Shown here: one piece after another, positions 25,218 to 35,233 of the stretch
How positions within the stretch are numbered: the stretch's first letter is position 1
Layout: every line of letters begins with the position of its first letter
Assembly (NCBI RefSeq): GCF_003797185.1
Contig: NZ_RKMH01000011.1
Coordinates: forward strand, 124,001 to 188,000
Length of the DNA stretch: 64,000 bases
Direction: 5' to 3'
DNA from: Gordonia oryzae
GTDB taxonomy: Bacteria; Actinomycetota; Actinomycetes; Mycobacteriales; Mycobacteriaceae
Made by a program: the position numbers and the translations under genes
The notes under the pieces: model-generated
What the model saw: the letters and a program-made list of their open reading frames with translations, nothing else
Told to the model about the DNA's origin: nothing
Databases searched by the model: none

Positions 25218-26771
25218 TCACCCCTGGGGGACGGGTGTGGAGAACTGCTCACGAAGCTGGTACTTGAGCACCTTGCCCGAGGGGTTGCGCGGCAGGGCGT
25301 CGACGAACTCCAGACGCAGCGGCAGCTTGTAGCGGGCCAGTTGGTCCATGGCGAAGTCACGCAGTTCCTCGAGGGTGACCTCCTGGCCGGGGGCGGTGGC
25401 GATGACGGCGGTAACCGCCTCGCCCCACTTCGCGTCGGGCAGCCCGAGGATCGCGATCTCGGCGACCGCAGGATGGCTGTAGAGAACACTCTCGACCTCT
25501 GCCGGGTACACGTTCTCACCACCGGTGATCACCATGTCCTTGACGCGGTCGACGACGTAGATGTAACCGTCGTCGTCCTCGCGACCGATGTCTCCGGTGT
25601 GGAACCACCCCTGGTCGTCGATGACGGCGTCGGTAGCGGCCTGGTTGCGCCAGTACCCGACCATCACCTGCGGGCCACGGACGCAGACTTCGCCCGGGGT
25701 ACCCACCGGGACAGGCAAATTGGCGGCGTCGACGAGTCGCACATCCGAGAGCGGCAACACCTTGTTGCCCGCGGCACCGATCTTGGCCGCCGACTCGTCG
25801 AGGCCCATCACGAGTGCGAGCGGGGCGGTTTCGGTGAGTCCGTATCCCTGAGCGAAGGCCAGTCCCCGCCCGGCGTATCGCCGCATCAACGGTTCGGGCA
25901 CCGGCGCGCCACCGCAGATGAGGTAGCGCAGGCTGGACAGGTCCGCGGTCTCGAACTGCGGGACCTGAGACATGAACAGGAACATCGCCGGCACACCGAA
26001 CATCGTTGTCACACGGTACTTTTCGATGGCATTTAGCGTCGCGACCGGATCGAATGTCGGTGCGAGCACGATGTGACCGCCCCGCTGCAGGGTAACCAGT
26101 GTCGTGACGTTGAGTCCCCCGATGTGGAACAGCGGGGCGGCGCAATAGCTGATGTCGGAGGTCTCGACGTCCAGACACAACAGCGAGTTCATGTTGTTCC
26201 AGAACAGGTTTCCGTGGGTGAGCATCGCCCCCTTGGGGCGGCCGGTGGTTCCCGAGGTGTACATGATGACCGCGATGGCGTCCGACTCCGGACGGGCGGG
26301 GTCGGCAATCGGCTCGGCGTGGGCGATGACGGCTTCAGCGGACTCCCAGCCGACGTGCTCACCGACGGCGATGCGCCGCTGCAGCGCGAGCTGATCGTCC
26401 ACCTCGTCGACGACGGCCGCGAGCGCAGGATCGGCGATCAGGGTGTGGGCACCGGCGTCGTTGATGATGTAGGCGAGTTCGGCTCCGGTGAGCCGAAAGT
26501 TCAACGGCACAAACGTCGCTCCGGCGCGCGCCGAGGCGAACATGGCGACCAGGAACATCGGATGGTTCAGGCCGAGATAGGCGACGCGGTCACCGACGCC
26601 GACGCCTCCGGCGCGCAGGGTGGCGGCCAGTCGGTCGATCCGGTCGGAGAATTCCCGGAAACTCATCGTCGTGTCGTCGAAGGTGATGGCGGGGCGGTCG
26701 GGACCGATGGCGGCCCGGCGCGCGATCCACGATCCGAGATCCATCGATTCCGGGGTGCTGATACTGGGCAC
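25218..26771 (-). CDS. Acyl-CoA synthetase (FadD-like, ANL superfamily)
   Basis: 517 residues. The GTG at 26771 is preferred over an upstream in-frame start because GAGGAG lies 7 bases before it. The ATP-binding P-loop is MYTSGTTGRPKGAMLTHGN; GYGLTETAPLAL is motif A4/A5; WFHTGDIGREDDDGYIYVVD holds the core Asp, and KDMVITGGENVYPAEVE the hinge. The C-terminal catalytic lysine lies in RNPSGKVLKYQL. It adenylates a carboxylate and transfers it to CoA. The chain length is open; motifs fit medium/long-chain FadD or FadD3-type enzymes. No beta-oxidation partner is adjacent. Confidence 0.92.
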   Translation of the reverse strand: MPSISTPESMDLGSWIARRAAIGPDRPAITFDDTTMSFREFSDRIDRLAATLRAGGVGVGDRVAYLGLNHPMFLVAMFASARAGATFVPLNFRLTGAELAYIINDAGAHTLIADPALAAVVDEVDDQLALQRRIAVGEHVGWESAEAVIAHAEPIADPARPESDAIAVIMYTSGTTGRPKGAMLTHGNLFWNNMNSLLCLDVETSDISYCAAPLFHIGGLNVTTLVTLQRGGHIVLAPTFDPVATLNAIEKYRVTTMFGVPAMFLFMSQVPQFETADLSSLRYLICGGAPVPEPLMRRYAGRGLAFAQGYGLTETAPLALVMGLDESAAKIGAAGNKVLPLSDVRLVDAANLPVPVGTPGEVCVRGPQVMVGYWRNQAATDAVIDDQGWFHTGDIGREDDDGYIYVVDRVKDMVITGGENVYPAEVESVLYSHPAVAEIAILGLPDAKWGEAVTAVIATAPGQEVTLEELRDFAMDQLARYKLPLRLEFVDALPRNPSGKVLKYQLREQFSTPVPQG

Positions 26772-26907
26772 GGCAGTTCTCCTCACACGCGGGCCGACTG
26801 ATCCAGCGGTGGTTGGCGACGATGGCGTCAGCGTAGATCGCGGCACACGGCGCCGTGTCCGATTCGGTGAATTTCGACTAACCGGGAAAGGCCTGAGCCG
26901 CCCGTGA

Positions 26908-28218
26908 TCAGCTGGGCGGCGCGGCGGTGTCCGTCGGGGCGGTGTGGTCCTGGGTCGGGCGCGGGGGGCGGTCGAGCAGTCCGAGAACGACGAAGGTCGC
27001 GATGGTCGTACCGAGGAAGATCGCGTTGTACGGATAGACCAGGAACGCTTGCGCCCACGCCGGTCCCGTCTGCGCCTTGAAGAACAGCCCGGTGAAGTAC
27101 GCGTCCGGCACGGTCCGGTTCACGAACCACATCGGATAGGCGAAGTGTGTGCGCCAGGCGAACGCCGTGAGTACCAGCGCAACGAGCCCGATGCCGGCGA
27201 ACGCGCGGCGTATCGCCGACAGATCGGTCCGCAGCAACAGATTTACACAGATCACGACGATCGGCACGAACCACACCCAGTGGTGTCCCCAGGCCATCGG
27301 CGACACCGCACACGAGGTCATACCGACGATCGAGATCGCGAGCAACTCATGGCCGCGCCGATGGGCGAGCACCGCCGAGCCCATCCCGAGCGCCAGCGCG
27401 ATGAGCACGAGGACCATCCACACCGCGGTGTTGGGGGCATCGGTGTGCATCAGATTGGCGATGAGCCCGCGCAACGACTGATTGCCGAGGGTCTGCGGCG
27501 CGCCCACGCGATTGGAGTCGAAGATCTTGTCGGTCCAATACGACCAGGATTCCTTGGGCAGCACCACGAATCCGACGACGACGGTCAGGAGGAATCCGCC
27601 GAGTACCCCGGCCGTCTCACGCCAGCGCCGTAGCAGCGCGAAGTAGAGGACGAAGATCAGCGGCGTCAATTTGATGCCCGCGGCGATGCCGGTGCCGACG
27701 CCCTTGAGTCGTGAACCGTCGGGTCGGACGAGGTCGGCGAGGATGATCAATAGGAGAAACACGTTGATCTGGCCGTACCAGATGGTGGTGCGCACCGGTT
27801 CCAGGAGCATCGAGACGGCGACGAGGGCGATCGCCAGACATCGCAACGGCCAGTTCACGTCTCTGCCGAGGGCCCGGAAGCACAGGACGATCACCAGATA
27901 GAGCGCGATGAGGATACCGGCGCTCCACACGATCCGGGCGGTCTCAAACGACATCCAGGCGAACGGCATCAACACGATGACCGACACCGGCGCGTAGGTG
28001 TAGTCCATCTGGCCGAGCAGTTTTGCGTCGTAGAGGCTACCGCCGTCCCACACCGTCAGTGCGCCGGCACGGTAGACGTCGAGGTCGAGTTGATAGTCGA
28101 ACAAACCCCAGAACGGGGTGGACAACGGCAGGATCAGGTGCTGGCACCACAGGGCAAGTGCCACGATCGCGAGCGCAGCCACACACCAGACGAAGCGGCG
28201 CCCGCGGCCACCTGTCAC
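26908..28218 (-). CDS. GT87-family polyprenol-phosphate mannosyltransferase-like membrane protein
   Basis: 436 residues with about ten hydrophobic helices. After the first helix comes FDYQLDLDVYRAGALTVWDG with acidic residues at the membrane face, the position of the catalytic Asp in GT-C enzymes of the GT87 (DUF2029, PimE-like) family. QMDYTYAPVSVIVLMPFAWM and TIWYGQINVFLLLIILAD are further family-typical segments. The C-terminal tail is proline-rich and hydrophilic. Such enzymes use polyprenyl-phosphate mannose to build phosphatidylinositol mannosides, lipomannan or lipoarabinomannan in mycolic-acid bacteria. The exact acceptor cannot be given. Confidence 0.82.
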   Translation of the reverse strand: MTGGRGRRFVWCVAALAIVALALWCQHLILPLSTPFWGLFDYQLDLDVYRAGALTVWDGGSLYDAKLLGQMDYTYAPVSVIVLMPFAWMSFETARIVWSAGILIALYLVIVLCFRALGRDVNWPLRCLAIALVAVSMLLEPVRTTIWYGQINVFLLLIILADLVRPDGSRLKGVGTGIAAGIKLTPLIFVLYFALLRRWRETAGVLGGFLLTVVVGFVVLPKESWSYWTDKIFDSNRVGAPQTLGNQSLRGLIANLMHTDAPNTAVWMVLVLIALALGMGSAVLAHRRGHELLAISIVGMTSCAVSPMAWGHHWVWFVPIVVICVNLLLRTDLSAIRRAFAGIGLVALVLTAFAWRTHFAYPMWFVNRTVPDAYFTGLFFKAQTGPAWAQAFLVYPYNAIFLGTTIATFVVLGLLDRPPRPTQDHTAPTDTAAPPS

Positions 28219-28257
28219 GGTTGGTCACCCGCTACGCCCACCGAAGATCGGCGTCTT

Positions 28258-29653
<1,396 letters not shown>

Positions 29654-29662
29654 CCGTCGACA

Positions 29663-29693
29663 AGTGTAGCGAGTGGGTCGGCGCATTCTGCAA
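29663..29693 (-). promoter_or_regulatory. Candidate promoter of the SRP RNA gene
   Basis: Reading the minus strand, TTGCAG (29693-29688) and TACACT (29668-29663) are separated by 19 bp, and the -10 ends about 9 bp before the predicted RNA 5' end. The spacing is slightly long but both hexamers are near consensus. Confidence 0.4.
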
Positions 29694-29875
29694 TCGGTCC
29701 GTGCGACCGCCCCTACCGGCGGTGATCCTCGGCCAAGGCCGCTCAGGAGCTGTGGCATATCGGACAAAGTTCGCAACCGCTGCGCGTCCGCCGCGCCGGC
29801 CGTAGATTCGGTCACCGCGCCCCCACTAGGGGCTGAATTCTATGTGAACTCTCACCACCGTAGGAGACGCAACCC

Positions 29876-31285
29876 ATGACCTCTGTCGACCGGAAATCCT
29901 CCGAATCGACCGCCGCAGGCGGGCACGGTTCACTCGGGTCGAGCCTCAAGCCCCGACACATCACCATGATCTCCATCGCCGGCGTCATCGGCGCCGGTCT
30001 GTTCGTCGGTTCGGCGAACGCCATCGAGAAGGCCGGACCGGCGGTATTGATCTCGTACGCACTGGCAGGCGCGCTGGTCGTGCTGGTGATGCGCATGCTC
30101 GGCGAGATGGCGACCGCCAACCCCGACACCGGCTCGTTTTCGGTGTACGCCGACCGCGCCCTCGGCCGCTGGGCCGGCTTCTCCGTCGGCTGGCTGTACT
30201 GGTGGTTCTGGGTGCTCGTGATCCCCGTCGAGGCGACAGCCGCGGCGTCGATCCTCACCGATCTCATCGGTGGCGCGCAATGGATCTGGGCGCTGGCAGT
30301 CAGCATGCTATTGACCGTCACCAATCTCGTCAGCGTCGGCAACTACGGCGAGTTCGAGTTCTGGTTCGCGTTGATCAAGGTCGTCGCGATCGTGTTGTTC
30401 ATCATCGTCGGTGTCGCGGCGATGCTCGGCTGGATTCCGAGTTCGCAGGTCAGCGGCATCCATCATCTGTGGCAGCCCGATGGCTTCATGCCCAACGGAT
30501 TTGGCGCCGTCATCGCCGGCATGCTGATCACGATGTTCTCGTTCATGGGCACCGAGATCGTTACCATCGCCGCAGCCGAATCACCCAATCCGGAGAAGGG
30601 CATTACCAAGGCGGTCAACTCGGTGATCTGGCGGATCTCGCTGTTCTATCTCGGCTCGATCTTCGTTGTCGTGTCACTAATGCCCTACAACAAGCTGCCC
30701 GACGGCTCCTACCAGTCGGTGCTCGAGGCGATCGGCATCCCGCACGCCGCGCTGATCATGGACATCGTCATCCTCACCGCAGTCGCCTCGTGCCTGAACT
30801 CCGCGCTCTACACCGCCTCCCGCATGCTGTTCTCGCTCGGCACCCGTCACGATGCACCGTGGGCCGTGCGGCGGCTGACTCGCAACGGCGTGCCGTGGGT
30901 GTCGGTGCTGTTGTCGATGATCATCGGATTCCTGGCGGTAATCGGCAACTATGTGTTGCCGGACAAGATCTTTGCGTGGCTGCTGGCCACCAGCGGAGCG
31001 ATCGCACTGTTCGTCTACCTGACCATTGCCGCGAGCCAGTTCAAACTCGGCCGCACGCTGCGTCAAGAAGCGCATCGGCCCGCGGTGACGATGTGGTTAT
31101 TCCCGTACCTGACCTGTGCGGTGATGGTGTTCATCGTCGCGGTACTGGTGCTCATGGTGTTCGATGAAGGGCAGCGCCAGGCGATCATATTCTCCGCAAT
31201 CTCCGCACTGATCATCGTCGCGGCCGGGGTGATCGTCCAGAAGCGCAGCACCGGACCGCACCCGGTCACAACCTCGCGGCAGTAA
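29876..31285 (+). CDS. Amino-acid permease (APC superfamily, GabP/AAT type)
   Basis: 469 residues with twelve hydrophobic helices. SLKPRHITMISIAGVIGAGL is the hallmark of the amino-acid transporter (AAT) family; the GVIGAGLF stretch binds the substrate backbone. GEMATANPDTGSFSVYAD and FSFMGTEIVTIAAAESPNPE are further family signatures. Family members import GABA, aromatic or basic amino acids with protons. The exact substrate is uncertain; the GTEIVTIAAAES motif is closest in my memory to GabP. A clear ribosome site (TAGGAGACG) precedes the ATG. It is the last intact housekeeping-type gene before the island. Confidence 0.9.
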   Translation: MTSVDRKSSESTAAGGHGSLGSSLKPRHITMISIAGVIGAGLFVGSANAIEKAGPAVLISYALAGALVVLVMRMLGEMATANPDTGSFSVYADRALGRWAGFSVGWLYWWFWVLVIPVEATAAASILTDLIGGAQWIWALAVSMLLTVTNLVSVGNYGEFEFWFALIKVVAIVLFIIVGVAAMLGWIPSSQVSGIHHLWQPDGFMPNGFGAVIAGMLITMFSFMGTEIVTIAAAESPNPEKGITKAVNSVIWRISLFYLGSIFVVVSLMPYNKLPDGSYQSVLEAIGIPHAALIMDIVILTAVASCLNSALYTASRMLFSLGTRHDAPWAVRRLTRNGVPWVSVLLSMIIGFLAVIGNYVLPDKIFAWLLATSGAIALFVYLTIAASQFKLGRTLRQEAHRPAVTMWLFPYLTCAVMVFIVAVLVLMVFDEGQRQAIIFSAISALIIVAAGVIVQKRSTGPHPVTTSRQ

Positions 31286-31359
31286 CGCTCATCGGGGATT
31301 TCATATGCGCCGGCGACAGAGGACCATCGCTATGGACGTTCCCTCTAGAGGTCCGGATC

Positions 31360-31800
31360 ATGGCGGGAAAGAAGCGTCACTCGGCCAAGAAGATCGTGCG
31401 CAAGTTGCACCGGGCTGATGAGTTGGCAGCGAAGGGAGAGAGCGGCGAGGAGATCGCCACCGGCCTCGAGGTGTCGGCAGTCACGTTGTACGACTGGCGC
31501 CGCCGGTACGGCGTCATGGACGGCGACGCCGCGAACGAACTCAACGAGATGCGCGATCAGAACAGTCTGCTCAAGCGGTAGCTCGCCGACGCGGAGGGCG
31601 AAGGATGCACTGCGGGAGATCGCCAAGGGGAAAGTGGTGAGCGCAACCGCCAATCGCGCCGCCATCGCCATGCTCAAAGACGTGATGACCATGTCAGAAC
31701 GTATGGCGTGCAGGTTATTTGGGCCGTCCGGGACTGCGTATCGACACCTGCCGCTAGCGCAGGCGCCGGCCGATTCCGACACCGCACTGCGCGAGCTGCT
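31360..31800 (+). pseudogene. IS3-family transposase remnant (OrfA plus start of OrfB)
   Basis: The first 73 codons read as a normal OrfA helix-turn-helix protein (KRHSAKKIVRKLHRADELAA, TGLEVSAVTLYDWRRRYG). They end at a TAG (31579-31581) where family members have a leucine in LKRLLADAELEKDALREI. Just after it a short deletion shifts the frame, and KDALREIAKGK resumes in another frame. OrfB-like sequence follows (AAIAMLKDVMTMSERMACRL, then ALRELL) and stops abruptly near 31800, before the DDE catalytic domain. So the element has a nonsense mutation, a frameshift and a 3' truncation, and cannot transpose by itself. Confidence 0.8.
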
Positions 31801-31807
31801 GCGAGAA

Positions 31808-31826
31808 CCGCTGCTTTCAGCAGCGG
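31808..31826. repeat. Perfect 8-bp stem hairpin at the end of the IS remnant
   Basis: CCGCTGCT (31808-31815) and AGCAGCGG (31819-31826) pair perfectly around a TTC loop. It lies where transposase similarity ends. No T-run follows on either strand, so it is not a typical intrinsic terminator; it could mark the rearrangement junction. Confidence 0.4.
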
Positions 31827-32008
31827 CGCAGACGCGCAGAACCACCACGACGCGGTTCCGGGATAAGCGTCCACACCCATCACCTTCGCAGCCGTCCACC
31901 GCAACAGCGAGTAAGTGAAAAGGCGTGTGACAATACCGGCTGCTCCGGAAATGATCGTCACGAGCCCGGCACTGTTAGCTGATCCCGCATAATCGCCACT
32001 CTTAGCCG

Positions 32009-32410
32009 TCACGCTGATAGACACCCTGCGTATGCGCACTGCCTTTCGACACTCTCGACAGACACGATAGCTCGACACCTTGAACTCATCGATGAGTAGA
32101 CCGACCGTGCATTATTCTTGAATGGCGCCGTATAAAACTCTTTCGCATCCTGCTGAAGTTGCACCAAGGTTTCGTCATCAACACTTGCGCTAGCCAGAGT
32201 TAAATGACGGACTGGATAGGCTTCAGACGATGTCGAGCTGCCCCACGCTGTTAAGGAAAAGAACCACCGAATACGATCTACGCAGCAGCAACCATCGACC
32301 GAAATCTCATTGTTATCGAATCCTCCGTCCGGGATTAGCTCAACGATCTGTAGAGAACAGCTCCAATAGATACGGGAGAGATACCACGCAAACTCCGGAG
32401 ATAAGTCCAA
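32009..32410 (-). CDS. Hypothetical ORF of doubtful coding status
   Basis: An open minus-strand frame of up to 133 codons. Its first 24 codons overlap the end of the small membrane-protein gene, so any real start would lie further in (around 32340). The readable part is unfamiliar: a cysteine run near the start (DGCCCVDRIRWFFSLTAWGS), then LASASVDDETLVQLQQDAKE and a serine-rich end. An adjacent frame to 31900 also stays open (SISVTAKSGDYAGSANSAGL and a hydrophobic stretch), so a frameshifted, decayed gene is possible. I recognise no family. Confidence 0.2.
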   Translation of the reverse strand: MDLSPEFAWYLSRIYWSCSLQIVELIPDGGFDNNEISVDGCCCVDRIRWFFSLTAWGSSTSSEAYPVRHLTLASASVDDETLVQLQQDAKEFYTAPFKNNARSVYSSMSSRCRAIVSVESVERQCAYAGCLSA

Positions 32411-32621
32411 TGAGACAATTATTGAGCTTTACCGAATTGACGAATAGGGCAGCAAGCATGCACAGAATGAACCCGGGCAGGTATGCCGTGAGCACCGCTT
32501 TTGCCAGGGGCGCAGCCGCTACGTCGAGCTTACCTTTAGAAAGGGTAATTCGTAGGCGCAACACCAGGTGCGCAACTAAACCGCCTGCGACAAACCCGGC
32601 GACAAAGAACAGCAGCTCCAT
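32340..32621 (-). CDS. Small three-helix membrane protein of unknown function
   Basis: 93 residues from the ATG at 32621, preceded by GAGG five bases upstream. Hydrophobic segments lie at about residues 2-21 (ELLFFVAGFVAGGLVAHLVL), 45-65 (LTAYLPGFILCMLAALFV) and 70-88 (NNCLIGLISGVCVVSLPYLL), with a short basic loop (RLRITLSKGK) after the first. No known family is recognised. It begins 8 bp after the stop of the 86-residue Gly/Ala-rich protein, so the two form a unit. A role guarding against, or exporting, its neighbour is conceivable but only a guess. Confidence 0.5.
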   Translation of the reverse strand: MELLFFVAGFVAGGLVAHLVLRLRITLSKGKLDVAAAPLAKAVLTAYLPGFILCMLAALFVNSVKLNNCLIGLISGVCVVSLPYLLELFSTDR

Positions 32622-32628
32622 GTCTACC

Positions 32629-32889
32629 TCAGCCGCCAGCTTGCGCGCTGCCAAGAGCAATCACGTACGTGTTCGTTGCGTCAACGCTCACCCCGAGGCT
32701 GCTAGCGCTGAGGGCCGAATGAAGCTGCGAACCCTCGGGAGGTGGACCAACCGCGTCAAATGCATTGGCGATTATTATGGCACACGATGCGGCCGCCACT
32801 AGGCTCGCGACGGGTCCTCCTTCAAGCGCGAGGATTCCGCAAGCCGCACCGGCAGCAAGGCTGTCGTTTTCTTTCACCATGGTGTACAT
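32629..32889 (-). CDS. Gly/Ala-rich hydrophobic small protein, bacteriocin-like features
   Basis: 86 residues; AGGAAA lies 8-9 bases before the ATG. The N-terminus (MYTMVKENDSLAAGAACGIL) leads to ALEGG at residues 21-25, a double-glycine motif. Then comes a strongly hydrophobic core, PVASLVAAASCAIIIANAFD (26-45), and a small-residue-rich C-terminus (LHSALSASSLGVSVDATN). Two cysteines (17 and 36) are present. Size, glycine/alanine content, a GG motif and pairing with a small membrane protein resemble a class II bacteriocin and its immunity protein. However, no peptidase-transporter is nearby and no family is recognised. A holin or membrane-anchored toxin is an alternative. Confidence 0.45.
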   Translation of the reverse strand: MYTMVKENDSLAAGAACGILALEGGPVASLVAAASCAIIIANAFDAVGPPPEGSQLHSALSASSLGVSVDATNTYVIALGSAQAGG

Positions 32890-33267
32890 ATTCTGCGTTT
32901 CCTCAGGGCTCTACGTGGAATATGACTCTCGATCGCCGCCGCCTCACCGAACCACTTCCCACCGCCATGCCGTCCCCTCACCGCCTACATCCGACACCAC
33001 AAGCCGCGAATGTCACATTCGCGACTGATTGTAAAAGTAGACCACACGTTCAGCCCTTCGGCAAGATTGCAATTCAGTGAACTATCGGCCAGAGGGGAAA
33101 CACCGGCAGGACAGCCGACCTGCACTCTTGCAGAGCCCGGAGAATCCCCACAAAAAAGAGGAACGCGCAACACTCGTGGATTGCGGAAGACGCCCAGCGA
33201 AGCCGCCGCATGCCCAGTGGTACCACCAAACCACACTAGGGCGGGCCGCTCTACAACGCGCGAGCGA
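32890..33267. other. Island segment with no supported gene
   Basis: About 380 bp. Open frames exist on both strands, but none has a plausible ribosome site together with protein-like composition. The 5' leader and promoter of the Gly/Ala-rich small protein must lie at its left end. Nothing else is recognised. Confidence 0.4.
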
Positions 33268-33498
33268 CTATCGGCGCTTCTTCTGTTTGTTTCGGGGAAT
33301 GTATGCACTGTTGAATCCTACGGCGATAAAGTGGAGGAATAGTTCTCCGACAAATTTCAGCGCATTTTTCCCACCTGCCGCTTCGGGGTGGCTGGGATCA
33401 TTCGCGGTCGAAGGAGAAGGCGGTGGGGACTTGGGGGACCGTCCCAGGCGCTGTATTTGCTCGCTGGTGAGGCTGCGGCGTGGTGGTGTGTCGTCCAT
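33268..33498 (-). CDS. Hypothetical 76-residue protein
   Basis: The sequence begins MDDTPPRRSLTSEQIQRLGR, continues with a proline/serine-rich stretch, then a possible single membrane helix (ALKFVGELFLHFIAVGFNSA) and a strongly basic end (RNKQKKRR). The layout (cytosolic basic tail, one helix) is that of a small tail-anchored membrane protein. The ribosome site is poor. No family is recognised; it may not be expressed. Confidence 0.3.
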   Translation of the reverse strand: MDDTPPRRSLTSEQIQRLGRSPKSPPPSPSTANDPSHPEAAGGKNALKFVGELFLHFIAVGFNSAYIPRNKQKKRR

Positions 33499-33618
33499 CG
33501 CCTATCAGAATATTCCGGTGACGGCGTTCCAGGAAGATTTCACGGCGCCGGCGATTGCGTGTCCGGTCGATCATGCAGCGTTGTCCATGCCGTTACGCCG
33601 GACCAAGTGAGGCGCCAA

Positions 33619-34086
33619 CTAGGTACGAACATTGAGTCGAGTCCAACGTGGTTCCTGAACAACGGCCATCCTCACTTCCGAGTGAGCCTTGACGAGTTGG
33701 GCGAGCTGCGCTGTGGCCGCTAGAGGACACTGCAGCTGTCCTGCGTCCTGCCACGATTCAGAGAGTTCGCCGCAGGACGCAGTCGTTGGTGTTGCGGCCA
33801 GTTGCACGGCTAGTCGTGCAGTGGTGGTGTCGTTGCTACGCGGCGCGTCAAATCGACCGACGTACAGATTACCTCCTACGCCAGGATCAATCGTCTTCGT
33901 AACAATTCCACCGCTAAAGACAGCAGGGATATCAACAGAATAGTTTTGAGTGATCTCAGCCCGAGCCGCAGTGACATCGATACGCTCAGTCGTCGCGGTT
34001 GGCGTCGCGGGAAAACACCCCGCAGTCACCAACATCAGAGCTAACCCTACTCCCGCCAGTACCACACTCGCGCGATGCGCGGTCAT
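33619..34086 (-). CDS. Putative lipoprotein of the island
   Basis: 155 residues from the ATG at 34086. The N-terminus is a lipoprotein signal: MTAHRASVVLAGVGLALM followed by the lipobox LVTAGC (lipidated Cys at about residue 24). The mature part holds TERIDVTAARAEITQNYSVD, a glycine-rich turn and a cysteine pair (SCGEL and LQCPL) that may form a disulphide outside the membrane. No family is recognised. In the island it is the best-supported exported product. It runs divergently from the recombinase remnant, which begins 138 bp away. Confidence 0.6.
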   Translation of the reverse strand: MTAHRASVVLAGVGLALMLVTAGCFPATPTATTERIDVTAARAEITQNYSVDIPAVFSGGIVTKTIDPGVGGNLYVGRFDAPRSNDTTTARLAVQLAATPTTASCGELSESWQDAGQLQCPLAATAQLAQLVKAHSEVRMAVVQEPRWTRLNVRT

Positions 34087-35179
34087 ATTTCGACCACGGG
34101 GGATCGTTGTCAAACCTGACACTACTTGTTCCGTGAGTGTTAAAGTTCTGCGCCCATCCGATGCTTCGGAGACTTGACAGCTCATCAATCACCGCACTCT
34201 TCAATGTAGTCTGAGGATCATCGGATGCTGTCCAACCCGTATTACATCGGCATCGTCGCCTACAAGGGCGTCTACCACGAAGGTAACCACCCCGCGCTCG
34301 TGTCACCCGACACATGGCTGCGCGTCCAGGAAGTGCTCGACGCCCACAACAAACCAGGCGAGAAAGACCGCCGCCACCCACACTACCTCAAAGGATCAAT
34401 CGCCTGCGGCCGGTGCGGCAGCCGCATGGTGTTCTCCCGGAACACCGGCAAGACCGGGAAAAGCTACGACTACTTCTTCTACATGGGCGCCGAACGTGCC
34501 ACCAATCGGTGCACCCGGCCACATGTCCGTGTCGCGACCGTCGAGAACTCGATCATCGACTTCTACACAACTCTGCGCATTCCTCACCAGCAGATCGACG
34601 CCATTCGACAGATCGTTCGTACCGAGATCGACGCCCAACAAGCCGACGCCGTCGAACGCGCACGCACTGCCGCAACCACCCTGGACAAAGTCGAACGCGA
34701 ACGCGCCACACTGCTCGAAGCCCACTACGCCGGAGCAGTCCCGCTCGACCTCCTCAACAGCGAAATGACCAGACTCACCGCCACCAAGACGAACGCCGAA
34801 AAACAGGTCGCAGCCACCAAAAACACCATCACCGAACTCCGCCAACGCCTCGACGATGCGCTCGGACTTGTCGAACACTGCCACACGCTCTACACCAGAG
34901 TCGGCAACAAACACCGCAGACTGCTCAACCAAGGCTTCTTCCGCAAGATCTACATCGGCGACGACGGACAGGTGCAGTCAGCCGTCCTACACCAACCGTT
35001 CGCCGGACTACTCGCCGTCGACACCGACACCCTCATCCTCACCACCGAGATGACACAGACTCCCCACACACCAACCGCCGGATCGTATGGCGACACCGCG
35101 TTCAACCTCCGTGGCCTCACCCTCACCGAAGCCATCCTGGTAGCGACCCGAAACCTGCAGGTCAGACCCATCCGCAGGC

Positions 35180-35218
35180 AAAAACAAACTCGGCGCGTAC
35201 TTGCGTACGCGCCGAGTT
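35180..35218 (-). terminator. Intrinsic terminator of tRNA-Ser
   Basis: On the minus strand a perfect 14-bp stem (AACTCGGCGCGTAC, 35218-35205, with GTACGCGCCGAGTT, 35200-35187) closes a GCAA loop and is followed by TGTTTTTG. It starts 15 bp after the tRNA 3' end. This is a textbook rho-independent terminator. Confidence 0.88.
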
Positions 35219-35233
35219 CGAATAACGACCATT

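Larger units (their letters stand above)
31290..35233. mobile_element. Remnant genomic island ending at tRNA-Ser
   Basis: The segment starts with a broken IS3-type transposase gene and ends with a serine recombinase that has lost its catalytic domain, just before tRNA-Ser(GGA). Between them (about 31.9-34.2 kb) base composition is clearly less GC-rich than the flanks, codon use is relaxed, and only small unfamiliar ORFs occur. Boundaries are approximate; no direct repeats marking attachment sites were found by eye. Confidence 0.55.

Noticed and set aside
31674-32078. 134-codon minus-strand ORF
   Set aside because: Its second half is antisense to the transposase remnant; only the first part might belong to a decayed gene and no family is seen.
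33010-33342. 110-codon plus-strand ORF in the island
   Set aside because: No ribosome site, mixed composition, and overlaps equally open frames on the other strand; not convincing as a gene.
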